Assembly: GCF_000298195.1 (NCBI RefSeq)
Contig: NZ_BAHC01000047.1
Coordinates: forward strand, 1 to 48,877
Length of the DNA stretch: 48,877 bases
DNA from: Gordonia rhizosphera NBRC 16068
GTDB taxonomy: Bacteria; Actinomycetota; Actinomycetes; Mycobacteriales; Mycobacteriaceae
Direction: 5' to 3'
A model generated the notes under the pieces. The model was not told the origin of the DNA, made no database searches, and was given only the letters and a program-made list of their open reading frames with translations. This document shows, piece after piece, positions 32,461-40,805 of this stretch. The translations under genes were made by a program, and so were the position numbers. Position 1 is the first letter of the stretch; every line of letters begins with the position of its first letter.

Positions 32461-33738
32461 TCACGCCGCGTTGGGCAACGATGTCAACGTCCGGCGCGCC
32501 TGGGACCGCAGCGGTGTGCGTGACGGATCGATCGACTCGGGCGGAGTGAACCACGGATGGCGGTCATCGCCGATCTTCACCTCCCACTCGGTGTGATGGA
32601 TCGCCGTGTGGTGTCGCTGGCAGAGCAGCACGCAGTTGTCCAGGCTTGTCGGGCCACCGTCGTCCCACGTCACGATGTGATGCGCTTGCGTCCACCCGGC
32701 CGCGGCATGGCATCCGGGGAACGCACAACCCTGGTCACGGACGATCAACGCCTTACGAATGCCCGGTGTGACGAAGCGCTCGTTGCGTTTGACGTCGAGC
32801 GGGACCGACTCGCCGTCGGTGATGATCGCGGTGATGATGCTGTCACAGCCGATGAGTTGGGCGGTCGGCCGCGACACCGGCCCGGTCCACGCCAGCGATG
32901 CCGGCTCGGCCGTCTGCACCCCGGCAGCGCCGACCGCCGATGCAATCATGGTGAGCGTGACGTGCGGGAGATTGCCGCCGGCGGTCGGCGCGGTGTCGTC
33001 GGCCTTCAGATAGCCGTCGAGGATCGTTTCGAGGGCGTCGGCGCGTCGCAGTTCCGGCGATCGTGCGTCCGGAGACCCGTCGTACTCGGGCACCGGCAGC
33101 GACAGGGAGTCGATCGCGGCCAGCAACTTCTCGCCGATCACGCTGTCCACGTCGAACCGCCCGGTCACACGGCCGTCTCCGGCCACCTCGACGTGGGCTG
33201 AATTGAGCGAGCGATCCTCGGCGACCGGGATCTCACGGTGCACACCGGGCGCGAGTTCGATGGCCACCGCCCGAGCCTTCGACGACACCTGCGCCGGCGT
33301 CGCGGTGTGTGCCTGCGCGAGCAGCTGCGAAATCAGTTTCGCCCGTTGCACCTCATCGAGGTTCACCCGCGCTTCGACGTGGCGGACCCCGGCGACCACC
33401 GCGTGGACGTGTTCTCCCGACAGCCCACCGTCGGCGGCGTCATCGGCGACCGTGGCCAAGTCCCGCAGGTCGATGCCGTCACGCACCCATCGGTAGACCA
33501 AGTGCGGCGCCACCCCGATGCTGACCAACCACTGCCCGGTGGACGCCGCGCCCTGGCGTCTGGCCAGTCCGCGCCGATCGATCTCGGCGGCCAGGCGGCA
33601 CAGGACCGCATCGACGGCGTTGCGCATCTTCACCATTCGGGTCGTCACCGCAGTCAGTGCGGCGTCGTCGGCGGCGGTGACATCGAAGTCACCCAGTGTA
33701 TCCAGCAGGTTTGCGCCCAAGGCGTCGAGATCGTTCAT
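32461..33738 (-). CDS. DUF222 and HNH endonuclease domain protein
   Basis: 425-residue member of the DUF222/13E12-repeat family that is multicopy in mycobacteria and relatives. The N-terminal two thirds is DUF222; the C-terminal HNH domain shows CAFPGC, QAHHI, and LLCQRHHTAIH, so metal binding and nuclease catalysis look intact. The start at 33738 (MNDLDALG) was chosen because TAGCGT lies seven bases upstream in leaderless layout; ATG at 33789 would add 17 residues without a ribosome binding site. Function is unknown; the family is often found scattered and may be mobile. Confidence 0.85.
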   Translation of the reverse strand: MNDLDALGANLLDTLGDFDVTAADDAALTAVTTRMVKMRNAVDAVLCRLAAEIDRRGLARRQGAASTGQWLVSIGVAPHLVYRWVRDGIDLRDLATVADDAADGGLSGEHVHAVVAGVRHVEARVNLDEVQRAKLISQLLAQAHTATPAQVSSKARAVAIELAPGVHREIPVAEDRSLNSAHVEVAGDGRVTGRFDVDSVIGEKLLAAIDSLSLPVPEYDGSPDARSPELRRADALETILDGYLKADDTAPTAGGNLPHVTLTMIASAVGAAGVQTAEPASLAWTGPVSRPTAQLIGCDSIITAIITDGESVPLDVKRNERFVTPGIRKALIVRDQGCAFPGCHAAAGWTQAHHIVTWDDGGPTSLDNCVLLCQRHHTAIHHTEWEVKIGDDRHPWFTPPESIDPSRTPLRSQARRTLTSLPNAA

Positions 33739-34045
33739 GGCGACGACGCTAGGCCGCAGATCCCGTGCCTTTCCGGCTGGCTCGGACATCTGTTGATAAG
33801 TTCGCGGAGCCGCATCGAGGGCCGCTGCCTGTGGAGAACCCGGCCCTCGCGTCGTGGTGTTCTGTCGCGACCGAAGTCGGTGGAACCCGGCGGTCGTCTA
33901 CGACGTCCAAGAATCGATGGATCACACTGTGTCGCCGCCCCAGGCCCGGTCGCGCGCCGCGGCCGGTCACCACCGCAACGGGCTGGTGCTCGGCGCCCAG
34001 CGGGCCCACCCCCGCGTGCGATCCGACTCCTCGGTGCCGCCGAGG
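33739..34045. other. 307-base gap without a recognised gene
   Basis: Between the DUF222 start and the sixA stop. It holds the DUF222 promoter at its left edge; no gene, RNA or repeat was recognised in the rest. The short frames crossing it show no family signature. Confidence 0.6.
33746..33751 (-). promoter_or_regulatory. -10 box TAGCGT, leaderless layout, DUF222 gene
   Basis: On the minus strand TAGCGT is followed by seven bases and the ATG at 33738. Confidence 0.5.
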
Positions 34046-34534
34046 TTACGGTTCGCGGGGGATGCGTACCCCCAGCAGCCGCGTGTCGGGATCGATGTCG
34101 AGGCCGACGCGGTCCCAGTCGCACCCGACGCGGATGACCGCATATGTCGATGTCGGGAAACGGTCGAAGTCACCGCCGGGATCGAGGGTCAACACGGTGT
34201 CCGGCAGCCCGGGGGCGTGTCCGACCACGAGCACCGTCGCCGCGTCAGCCGGTGCGTAGATGCGCACCGCCTCGAGGATCTCGTCGGGATATCCGCCGTA
34301 GATGTCGTCGACATAGACGGTGGGGGCCGCGATACCGGTGGACTCCAACGTCTGGCGTGTACGGGTGGCGGTGGAGCACACGACCGCGTCGATGCGCAGT
34401 CCCTCCTCGGCCATCCACCGGCCGGCGAGGGCCGCCTCGCGCCGACCGCGATCGGCGAGAGGCCGGTCATGATCACCCACACCGGCCGGATAGCCCGACT
34501 TGCCGTGCCGCATGAGCACCAGGGTGCGCGTCAT
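34046..34534 (-). CDS. sixA: SixA-type phosphohistidine phosphatase
   Basis: 162-residue histidine phosphatase. The signature LVLMRHGKSGY places the catalytic His at residue 10, and the second active His is in VVGHAPGLPDTV. Such proteins remove phosphate from phosphohistidine in signalling proteins. The ATG at 34534 overlaps the stop of the upstream small gene by four bases, fixing the start. The frame is open far upstream, but that part is the other frame of the small gene. Confidence 0.88.
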   Translation of the reverse strand: MTRTLVLMRHGKSGYPAGVGDHDRPLADRGRREAALAGRWMAEEGLRIDAVVCSTATRTRQTLESTGIAAPTVYVDDIYGGYPDEILEAVRIYAPADAATVLVVGHAPGLPDTVLTLDPGGDFDRFPTSTYAVIRVGCDWDRVGLDIDPDTRLLGVRIPREP

Positions 34535-34809
34535 GCCGCACCCGCTTCGTGGCCGGCGGTGTGTGCGTCCGCGGCCATCGCCTGCAGCGTTGCCACCGTG
34601 GCGCGCCAGGCGGACGCCTCCTGGCGGCACAGAGTGGCCTCGTCGTGGTGGCCGTCGGCGGACTCCTCGTCGGCGCGGTCGTCGAAGGCGATGCAGCGGT
34701 CCACGGCATCGGCGATGAGCCCGGGCAGCGATCCGCTCGACGAGCACGCCAGCCGGATCGTCGCCGCATCGAGAGTGGTGAGGCGTTCGAGCTCGGACTG
34801 ATACCTCAT
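34531..34809 (-). CDS. Small hypothetical protein, sixA partner
   Basis: 92-residue acidic, Ala-rich, probably helical protein of unknown family, starting MRYQSELERLTTLDAAT. It contains a His/Asp-rich patch (ADGHHDEATLC). It is judged real because it is coupled by an ATGA overlap to sixA and its ATG has a -10 box TAAGTT in leaderless position. It may help or regulate the phosphatase, an inference from coupling alone. Confidence 0.65.
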   Translation of the reverse strand: MRYQSELERLTTLDAATIRLACSSSGSLPGLIADAVDRCIAFDDRADEESADGHHDEATLCRQEASAWRATVATLQAMAADAHTAGHEAGAA

Positions 34810-34815
34810 AACCCA

Positions 34816-34821
34816 AACTTA
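34816..34821 (-). promoter_or_regulatory. -10 box TAAGTT, leaderless layout, sixA operon
   Basis: On the minus strand TAAGTT is followed by six bases and the ATG at 34809. Confidence 0.5.
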
Positions 34822-34874
34822 CGTCGGCACGCCGCGGCCATGGTGGACCCACACCGCGGCGGTGGTCGGATGTC

Positions 34875-34880
34875 TAGCCT
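34875..34880 (+). promoter_or_regulatory. -10 box TAGCCT, leaderless layout, DMT-type transporter
   Basis: TAGCCT is followed by seven bases and the GTG at 34888. It is divergent from the sixA-operon promoter about 55 bases away, so the two may share control. Confidence 0.5.
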
Positions 34881-34887
34881 GGATCCC

Positions 34888-35919
34888 GTGCACACCTGGG
34901 TTCCCGCATTGTTCGCCCTCGCGGCGGCATTGCTGATCGCGAGTGGCACGGTGATGCGGCAGCGCGCCTCACACGCCAGCGGCGCGATCCGGGCCGGATG
35001 GTGGCTGGGTGCCGCGGTCGCGGTGTGCGGGTTTGCTAGCCAGGCCGTTGCCTTGGGCCTCGGGTCGATCCTTCTGGTGCAGCCGCTGGTGGTGCTCGCG
35101 GTACTGTTCGCATTGCCGATGGAGGCCTGGGCCGATCACCGCAGACCATTGCGTGTCGAGTGGCTGTGGGGTGGCGTGCTGGTGGCGTGCGTGACGGTGT
35201 TCTTGAGCGTCGCACGTCCCGAACCGTCCCCGCGCCGACCCGACAACCTGCTGGTCGGGCTGACCATCGGGGTGGTGATGATCGTGCTGCTGTTCGGTTG
35301 CGTACTCGGCGCCGAACGGTGCAACAGCCACTACAAGGCGCTGCTCTACGGGGTGACCGCGGGCGCGTTGTTCGGCGTGTCGGCCCTGCTGGTCAAGACG
35401 GTCGCCTACCAGCTCACCCACGACTTCTGGCGTACCTTCACTGAGCCGGGGGTCTACCTGTTCGCCGTCGTCAGTATCGGCGCGGTCATCGCCCAGCAGC
35501 GCGCGTTCGGGGCGAACGAGCTGCAGACATCGTTCCCAGCGCTGACCGTGATGGAGCTCGCCGTGTCGATGACGCTGGCGGTGCTGCTGCTCGGTGAGAA
35601 CCTCAGCGTCTCAGCGCCGACCGCCTTGTTCCTCGGCATCGTGCTGGCCGGGATGGTCCGGGCGGTGCTGGAACTGGCCCGGCTCGCCGCGAAGCGAGCC
35701 GAGGAGAGCGGGTTCGAGCCCGCAAATCTCCCGCACCCACATCTCCCGCACCCGCACCTTCCGCACCCGCACCTTCCGCACCCGCATCTCCCGCACTCGC
35801 AGCCGCGTTGCGCGGCGGATGAGGACTCAGCGCCGGACCCGGACCCGGCGCCGCAACGCGGGACGGCGGCCACCACCGGCCCGGACGGTCAGGTCAGCCG
35901 GCCTCGCCCGGAGCGATGA
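34888..35919 (+). CDS. EamA/DMT-type membrane transporter
   Basis: 343-residue membrane protein with about nine or ten hydrophobic segments over residues 5-275, in the style of actinobacterial drug/metabolite transporters (DMASRQRASHAS-like first loop, QTSFPALTVMELAVSM late helix pair). From about residue 281 the tail is a LPHPH pentapeptide repeat, then Asp/Pro-rich sequence. GTG at 34888 is set by the leaderless -10 box; ATG at 34870 would add six residues but overlaps that box. The last 26 bases overlap the convergent flavodoxin gene. Substrate unknown. Confidence 0.8.
   Translation: MHTWVPALFALAAALLIASGTVMRQRASHASGAIRAGWWLGAAVAVCGFASQAVALGLGSILLVQPLVVLAVLFALPMEAWADHRRPLRVEWLWGGVLVACVTVFLSVARPEPSPRRPDNLLVGLTIGVVMIVLLFGCVLGAERCNSHYKALLYGVTAGALFGVSALLVKTVAYQLTHDFWRTFTEPGVYLFAVVSIGAVIAQQRAFGANELQTSFPALTVMELAVSMTLAVLLLGENLSVSAPTALFLGIVLAGMVRAVLELARLAAKRAEESGFEPANLPHPHLPHPHLPHPHLPHPHLPHSQPRCAADEDSAPDPDPAPQRGTAATTGPDGQVSRPRPER
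35728..35802 (+). repeat. 15-bp tandem repeat encoding LPHPH units
   Basis: Five units of 15 bases (starts 35728, 35743, 35758, 35773, 35788), consensus CTCCCGCACCCGCAC, the last diverged to end in HSQ. It gives the transporter a His-rich tail with ten or so His residues that could bind metal. Confidence 0.92.
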
Positions 35920-36355
35920 CGGCGGCGATGCCCTCGGCCCACTCCGCGGCCTGCTTGGCGGGCTTGACCGGGGACGAGTTGTCGTGGCGGGCGTGCTCGC
36001 CCACCTGCACGGCCCCACGCTTGGTCAGCATCCCCGCGATGATCTCGCCGCCCCGGTTGAACGTCTCGCCGTAGACGGTGTCGCCCAGCCCGAACACCGC
36101 GAACCGCAGGCCGGTCAGGTCGGGATCGACCGCGTCGAGTTCCTCGGCGAACGGCTCGGCGCCGGTGGGCAGCTCACCCTCGCCGTAGGTGGAGCACACG
36201 ATGACCAGGAAGTCCGCGGGGTCGAGGTCCTCCACCGCGAACTCCGTCATGTCGTAGATCGCCGGGTCGTGATCGACCGCGAGCACATCGGAGATCGCGT
36301 CGGCGACCAGCTCGCCGTTCCCGGTTTCGGTGCCGTACAGGATGACGACCGACAT
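35894..36355 (-). CDS. Flavodoxin / MioC-like protein
   Basis: 153-residue FMN-binding electron carrier. The phosphate loop is YGTETGNGE near the N-terminus and the second FMN loop is CSTYGEGELPTGA, both of the type found in MioC and in the flavin domains of sulfite and P450 reductases. VFGLGDTVYGETF is the third loop. ATG at 36355 follows GAGAGGAGAA. The stop lies within the last codons of the convergent transporter gene. Its redox partner is not obvious from the neighbours. Confidence 0.9.
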   Translation of the reverse strand: MSVVILYGTETGNGELVADAISDVLAVDHDPAIYDMTEFAVEDLDPADFLVIVCSTYGEGELPTGAEPFAEELDAVDPDLTGLRFAVFGLGDTVYGETFNRGGEIIAGMLTKRGAVQVGEHARHDNSSPVKPAKQAAEWAEGIAAVIAPGEAG

Positions 36356-36458
36356 GACAGTTCTCCTCTCGACGTCGCGCTCGGACAGCCGCGACACAAA
36401 CCCGACCAAGGTTACCCTAACTCATCGGTAGGGTGTGAATCGGCAGGTCGCAGGCCCT

Positions 36459-36486
36459 TTGCAAAAATACTTGCATGTCCTACTAT
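36459..36486 (+). promoter_or_regulatory. Promoter of the valine-catabolic operon with embedded operator
   Basis: TTGCAA (36459-36464) and TACTAT (36481-36486) are 16 bases apart. Between them TGCAA (36460-36464) and TTGCA (36471-36475) form an inverted repeat with a six-base gap. A repressor bound there would cover the promoter core. The MarR gene at the other end of the operon is a possible regulator. Confidence 0.6.
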
Positions 36487-36548
36487 TGGAGCCGGAGGGC
36501 CGCTTCGACCGGCCATGACCCCGACTCGTGAATCAAGGTGATCTCCCC

Positions 36549-38081
36549 GTGTCCAGTACCGAAGTCCGCAACATCCCGCATTACCTGAACGGCTCCGCCG
36601 TGACCGTCACCGAAGGCCGCTTCGCCGACGTGTTCAACCCGAGCACCGGCGCCGTGGCGGCGAAGGTGCCCCTGGCGTCGACCGCCGAGGTCGACGCGGC
36701 GGTGGCAACCGCGGTTCAGGCTCAGAAGGAGTGGGCGGCCTGGAACCCGCAGCGCCGCGCCCGTGTGCTGATGCGTTTCGTCGACCTGGTCAACCAGAAC
36801 TCCGACGAACTGGCCACCCTGCTCTCGCTCGAGCACGGCAAGACCCACGCCGACGCGCTCGGTGACATCCAGCGCGGCATCGAGGTGATCGAGTTCGCCA
36901 TCGGTATCCCGCATCTGCTCAAGGGTGAGTTCACCGAGGGCGCCGGCGGTGGCATCGACGTGCACTCGATCCGTCAGCCGCTCGGCGTCGTCGCCGGCAT
37001 CACCCCGTTCAACTTCCCGGCGATGATCCCGCTGTGGAAGGCCGGCCCCGCACTCGCCTGCGGCAACGCCTTCATCCTCAAGCCCAGCGAGCGGGACCCG
37101 TCGGTGCCGGTGCGGCTGGCCGAGCTGTTCAGCCAGGCCGGTCTGCCTGCCGGTGTGTTCCAGGTCGTCCACGGCGACAAGGAGTCCGTCGACGCGCTGC
37201 TCAACAACCCGGACGTGCAGGCGCTCGGCTTCGTCGGCAGCTCCGACATCGCCCAGTACATCTACTCGACCGCCGCGGCCAACGGGAAGCGCTCGCAGTG
37301 CTTCGGCGGCGCCAAGAATCACATGATCATCCTGCCCGACGCCGACCTCGACCAGGCCGCCGACGCGTTGATCGGCGCGGGCTACGGCAGCGCCGGCGAG
37401 CGCTGCATGGCCATCAGTGTCGCGGTGCCGGTCGGCGAGGCGACCGCGGAACGGTTGCGCGCCAAGCTCGTCGACAAGGTCAACGCCCTGCGCGTCGGGC
37501 ACAGCCTCGACCCGAAGGCCGACTACGGGCCGCTGGTCACCGCCGCCGCCCTCGACCGCGTCAAGGGCTACATCGGCAAGGGTGTCGAGCAGGGCGCCGA
37601 ACTGGTCATCGACGGCCGGGAACGCACCAGCGATGAACAGTCCTACGGCGACGACGACATCTCGAACGGCTTCTTCATCGGCCCCACTCTGTTCGACCAC
37701 GTCACCAAGGACATGGTCATCTACACCGACGAGATCTTCGGTCCGGTGCTGTCGATCGTGCGTGCCCACGACTACGAGGAGGCCCTCGCGCTCGCCTCGG
37801 ATCACCAGTACGGCAACGGCGTCGCCATCTTCACCCGCGACGGCGACACGGCCCGCGACTTCACCGCCCGGGTCAACGTCGGCATGGTCGGCGTGAACGT
37901 CCCGATCCCGGTTCCGGTGGCCTACTACACCTTCGGCGGCTGGAAGCGCTCGGGCTTCGGTGATCTCAACCAGCACGGCCCGACGTCGATCCAGTTCTAC
38001 ACCAAGACCAAGACGGTCACGAGCCGCTGGCCCTCGGGCATCAAGGAAGGCGCCGAGTTCGTGATCCCGACGATGGACTGA
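36549..38081 (+). CDS. mmsA: Methylmalonate-semialdehyde dehydrogenase (CoA-acylating)
   Basis: 510-residue NAD-dependent enzyme that converts methylmalonate semialdehyde and CoA to propionyl-CoA, the last step of the valine branch. The aldehyde dehydrogenase fold shows ITPFNFPAMIPLWK, the nucleotide-site FVGSSDIAQYIY, and the catalytic Cys in YGSAGERCMAIS, a sequence typical of MmsA. The GTG at 36549 was chosen because AAGGTGAT lies about six bases before it and a Ser-Ser-Thr start is usual; GTG at 36528 would add seven residues. It heads an operon with the acyl-CoA dehydrogenase seven bases downstream. Confidence 0.95.
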   Translation: MSSTEVRNIPHYLNGSAVTVTEGRFADVFNPSTGAVAAKVPLASTAEVDAAVATAVQAQKEWAAWNPQRRARVLMRFVDLVNQNSDELATLLSLEHGKTHADALGDIQRGIEVIEFAIGIPHLLKGEFTEGAGGGIDVHSIRQPLGVVAGITPFNFPAMIPLWKAGPALACGNAFILKPSERDPSVPVRLAELFSQAGLPAGVFQVVHGDKESVDALLNNPDVQALGFVGSSDIAQYIYSTAAANGKRSQCFGGAKNHMIILPDADLDQAADALIGAGYGSAGERCMAISVAVPVGEATAERLRAKLVDKVNALRVGHSLDPKADYGPLVTAAALDRVKGYIGKGVEQGAELVIDGRERTSDEQSYGDDDISNGFFIGPTLFDHVTKDMVIYTDEIFGPVLSIVRAHDYEEALALASDHQYGNGVAIFTRDGDTARDFTARVNVGMVGVNVPIPVPVAYYTFGGWKRSGFGDLNQHGPTSIQFYTKTKTVTSRWPSGIKEGAEFVIPTMD

Positions 38082-38088
38082 CGCAGAC

Positions 38089-39255
38089 ATGACGACACTC
38101 ACCGACAGCGGTCTCGACGCCGACGAACGCGTCATCGTCGAGACCGCGGCCGGGTTCGCGGCCAAGAAACTGGCGCCGTTCGCGCTGGAATGGGACGAGA
38201 GCCATCACTTCCCGGTAGCGGAGCTGCGTGAGGCCGCCGAGCTCGGCATGGGCGCGATCTACTGCTCCGAGGACGTCGGGGGCAGCGGCCTGCGCCGACT
38301 CGACGGCGTGCGGATCTTCGAACAGCTCGCCTACGCCGATCCGGCAGTGGCGGCCTTCCTGTCCATCCACAACATGTGCACCTGGATGGTCGACCAGTAC
38401 GGCACCGACGAACAACGCTCCACCTGGGTGCCGAAGCTGGCGTCGATGGAGACCGTCGCGAGCTACTGCCTGACCGAACCCGGTGCGGGATCGGATGCGG
38501 CGGCGCTGGCGACCCGCGCGGTCAAATCCGGCGACGAGTACGTGATCACGGGCGTCAAGCAGTTCATTTCCGGCGCGGGCTCTTCCGACCTGTATGTGCT
38601 GATGGCCCGCACCGGCGACAACGGGCCCCGCGGCATCTCCACCTTCCTCATCGAAAAGGGCACGCCGGGGCTGAGTTTCGGCGCGCAGGAACGCAAGATG
38701 GGCTGGCATGCCCAGCCCACCGCGCAGGTCATCCTCGACGAGGTGCGGGTGCCGGCGGCCAACCTGCTCGGCGGGCAGGAGGGCATCGGTTTCGGTATCG
38801 CGATGAACGGGCTCAACGGCGGGCGGCTCAACATCGCCGCGTCGTCGCTCGGCGGTGCGCAGGCGGCATTCGACAAGGCGGCGAGCTACGTCGCCTCCCG
38901 AAAGGCCTTCGGCAACGCCCTGATCGACGAGTCGACCATCCGGTTCACGCTCGCGGACATGGCCACTTCGCTGCAGGCGTCGCGGCTGATGCTGTGGCAG
39001 GCGGCCGCCGCGCTCGACGCGGACGCTCCGGACAAGGTCGAGCAGTGTGCGATGGCCAAACGCTTCGTCACCGACAGCTGCTTCACGGTCGCCGACCAGG
39101 CGCTTCAGCTGCACGGCGGCTACGGGTATCTGAACGAGTACGGTCTGGAGAAGATCGTCCGCGACCTGCGCGTGCATCGGATACTGGAGGGCACCAACGA
39201 GATCATGCGGGTGGTCGTGGGGCGGTCGATCGCCGCACGGTACCGCGAAAGCTGA
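38089..39255 (+). CDS. Isobutyryl-CoA dehydrogenase (acyl-CoA dehydrogenase)
   Basis: 388-residue FAD enzyme of the acyl-CoA dehydrogenase family. FAD and substrate signatures CLTEPGAGSDAAAL and the end region QLHGGYGYLNEYGLEKIVRD are present; the catalytic Glu is in RILEGTNEIMR. Placement between mmsA and mmsB indicates isobutyryl-CoA to methacrylyl-CoA oxidation in valine breakdown. No dehydratase/hydrolase genes for the two intermediate steps are present in the window. Short- or branched-chain acyl-CoA dehydrogenase is the more general name. Confidence 0.9.
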   Translation: MTTLTDSGLDADERVIVETAAGFAAKKLAPFALEWDESHHFPVAELREAAELGMGAIYCSEDVGGSGLRRLDGVRIFEQLAYADPAVAAFLSIHNMCTWMVDQYGTDEQRSTWVPKLASMETVASYCLTEPGAGSDAAALATRAVKSGDEYVITGVKQFISGAGSSDLYVLMARTGDNGPRGISTFLIEKGTPGLSFGAQERKMGWHAQPTAQVILDEVRVPAANLLGGQEGIGFGIAMNGLNGGRLNIAASSLGGAQAAFDKAASYVASRKAFGNALIDESTIRFTLADMATSLQASRLMLWQAAAALDADAPDKVEQCAMAKRFVTDSCFTVADQALQLHGGYGYLNEYGLEKIVRDLRVHRILEGTNEIMRVVVGRSIAARYRES

Positions 39256-39277
39256 GAGAGCACAGGAGATTTCGACA

Positions 39278-40147
39278 ATGACGACGATCGCTTTTCTGGG
39301 CCTGGGCAACATGGGCGGGCCGATGGCGGCCAACCTGGTCAAGGCCGGCCACACGGTGCACGGCTTCGACCTGGTGGCCGAGGCGGTGAAAACGGCCGAG
39401 GCCAACGGTGTGACCACCTTTCCGAGCGCGGTGGAGGCGGTGGCGGCGGCCGAGGTCGTCATCACGATGCTGCCGAGCGGGCCGATCGTGAAGAACGTCT
39501 ACGCCGAGGTCCTGCCCGTCGCACCCACGGGGGCGCTGTTCATCGACAGTTCCACCATCTCGGTCGACGATGCCCGCGAGATCCACCAGCAGGCCACCGA
39601 CAACGGTTTCGCACAGCTCGACGCCCCGGTCTCCGGTGGCGTGAAGGGCGCGACGGCCGGCACCCTGGCCTTCATGGTCGGCGGTGAGGACGAGGCCTTC
39701 CTCGCGGCGCGGCCGACCCTGGAACCGATGGCGGGCAAGGTGATCCATTGCGGTGACGCCGGTGCCGGGCAGGCCGCCAAGGTCTGCAACAACATGGTGC
39801 TCGCCGTGCAGCAGATCGCGGTGGGGGAGGCCTTTGTGCTGGCCCAGAAGCTCGGTCTGTCCGATCAGGCGCTCTTCGACGTGATCACCGGCGCGACCGG
39901 GAACTGCTGGGCGGTGCAGACGAACTGCCCGGTACCCGGTCCGGTGCCGACCTCGCCGGCCAACAACGAGTTCAAGCCGGGGTTTGCCACCGCGCTGATG
40001 AACAAGGACCTGGGGCTGGCGATGGACGCCATCGCCAGCACCGGATCGCGGGCCCCGCTGGGCACTCATGCGGCCCAGCTCTACAAGGCCTTCGCCGAGC
40101 AGCACGCCGATCTCGACTTCAGCGCGATCATCACCTCGCTGCACTGA
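39278..40147 (+). CDS. mmsB: 3-hydroxyisobutyrate dehydrogenase
   Basis: 289-residue NAD-dependent dehydrogenase that oxidises 3-hydroxyisobutyrate to methylmalonate semialdehyde, feeding MmsA. The N-terminal FLGLGNMGGPMAANL is the nucleotide site and family signature; DAPVSGGVKGATAG is the substrate loop; the catalytic Lys is in AAKVCNNMV. A CACAGGAGA box precedes the ATG. It is the last gene of the operon and is followed by a strong hairpin. Confidence 0.95.
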   Translation: MTTIAFLGLGNMGGPMAANLVKAGHTVHGFDLVAEAVKTAEANGVTTFPSAVEAVAAAEVVITMLPSGPIVKNVYAEVLPVAPTGALFIDSSTISVDDAREIHQQATDNGFAQLDAPVSGGVKGATAGTLAFMVGGEDEAFLAARPTLEPMAGKVIHCGDAGAGQAAKVCNNMVLAVQQIAVGEAFVLAQKLGLSDQALFDVITGATGNCWAVQTNCPVPGPVPTSPANNEFKPGFATALMNKDLGLAMDAIASTGSRAPLGTHAAQLYKAFAEQHADLDFSAIITSLH

Positions 40148-40158
40148 CCGCAGATCAC

Positions 40159-40200
40159 CGTCGGCCACCCACGAACCTCCGCGTTCGTGGGTGGCCGACG
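40159..40200. terminator. 18-bp-stem bidirectional terminator
   Basis: CGTCGGCCACCCACGAAC (40159-40176) pairs perfectly with 40183-40200 across a six-base loop. It lies between the stops of convergent mmsB and the MarR gene, so it probably serves both. Confidence 0.85.
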
Positions 40201-40219
40201 CGTTGTGGGGCTGGTCCGG

Positions 40220-40723
40220 TTAGAAGTCGCCGGCGGCGTGCCGCAACGACTGGATGGCACCGACGAGACCGGTGATCTCCTCGTCGGTCATCCCGACATC
40301 GGCGAAGACCTCACGGTTGAGCGTCGCCGTCGCGTCCTCCACGGTGGAGCGGCCGAGATCGGTGATCTCCACCAGGGTGGTGCGCCCATCCGTCGGGTGC
40401 GGCAGGCGGCGCACCAGTTTCGCCTCCTCGAGCCGCCGGATCGCATGCGTGACGCTGGTGACGTGCACCTGCAGACGATCGCTGGCCTTGGTGATCGGCA
40501 GCGCGCCCTGCCGTGAAAACGCCAGCAGACGAAGCAGTTCGAACCGGGAGAAGGTGAGATCGTAGGGGCGCAATGCCGTTTCGACCCGCCCCAGCAGGAT
40601 CTGGTGGGCCCGCATCACCGACGTGACCGCGACCATGCCGTCGGCGACATCACCCCAGCCCGCCTCGGCCCAGTTTTCTCGCGCCTGCGCGATCGGGTCG
40701 AAACGCATACTGCGGCCTGCCAT
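40220..40723 (-). CDS. MarR family transcriptional regulator
   Basis: 167-residue winged-helix regulator. The recognition helix and wing are seen as HVTSVTHAIRRLEEAKLVRRLPHPTDGR, the classic MarR DNA-binding pattern. The ATG at 40723 has TAGGCT seven bases upstream in leaderless layout. It converges on the valine-catabolic operon, so it may regulate that operon at the inverted repeat near 36460, an inference from position. The ligand is unknown. Confidence 0.88.
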   Translation of the reverse strand: MAGRSMRFDPIAQARENWAEAGWGDVADGMVAVTSVMRAHQILLGRVETALRPYDLTFSRFELLRLLAFSRQGALPITKASDRLQVHVTSVTHAIRRLEEAKLVRRLPHPTDGRTTLVEITDLGRSTVEDATATLNREVFADVGMTDEEITGLVGAIQSLRHAAGDF

Positions 40724-40730
40724 GTCATTC

Positions 40731-40736
40731 AGCCTA
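40731..40736 (-). promoter_or_regulatory. -10 box TAGGCT, leaderless layout, MarR gene
   Basis: On the minus strand TAGGCT is followed by seven bases and the ATG at 40723. Confidence 0.5.
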
Positions 40737-40805
40737 GAGCAGTCTCACCCGTTGCGCGGCACCGGTGATAGATCATCTACACGAGGTGCGCGTGGGAGCC
40801 GCGGT

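Noticed and set aside
34057..34073. GGGGG/CCCCC hairpin at the end of sixA as terminator
   Set aside because: Only five base pairs, located inside the coding end; not convincing.
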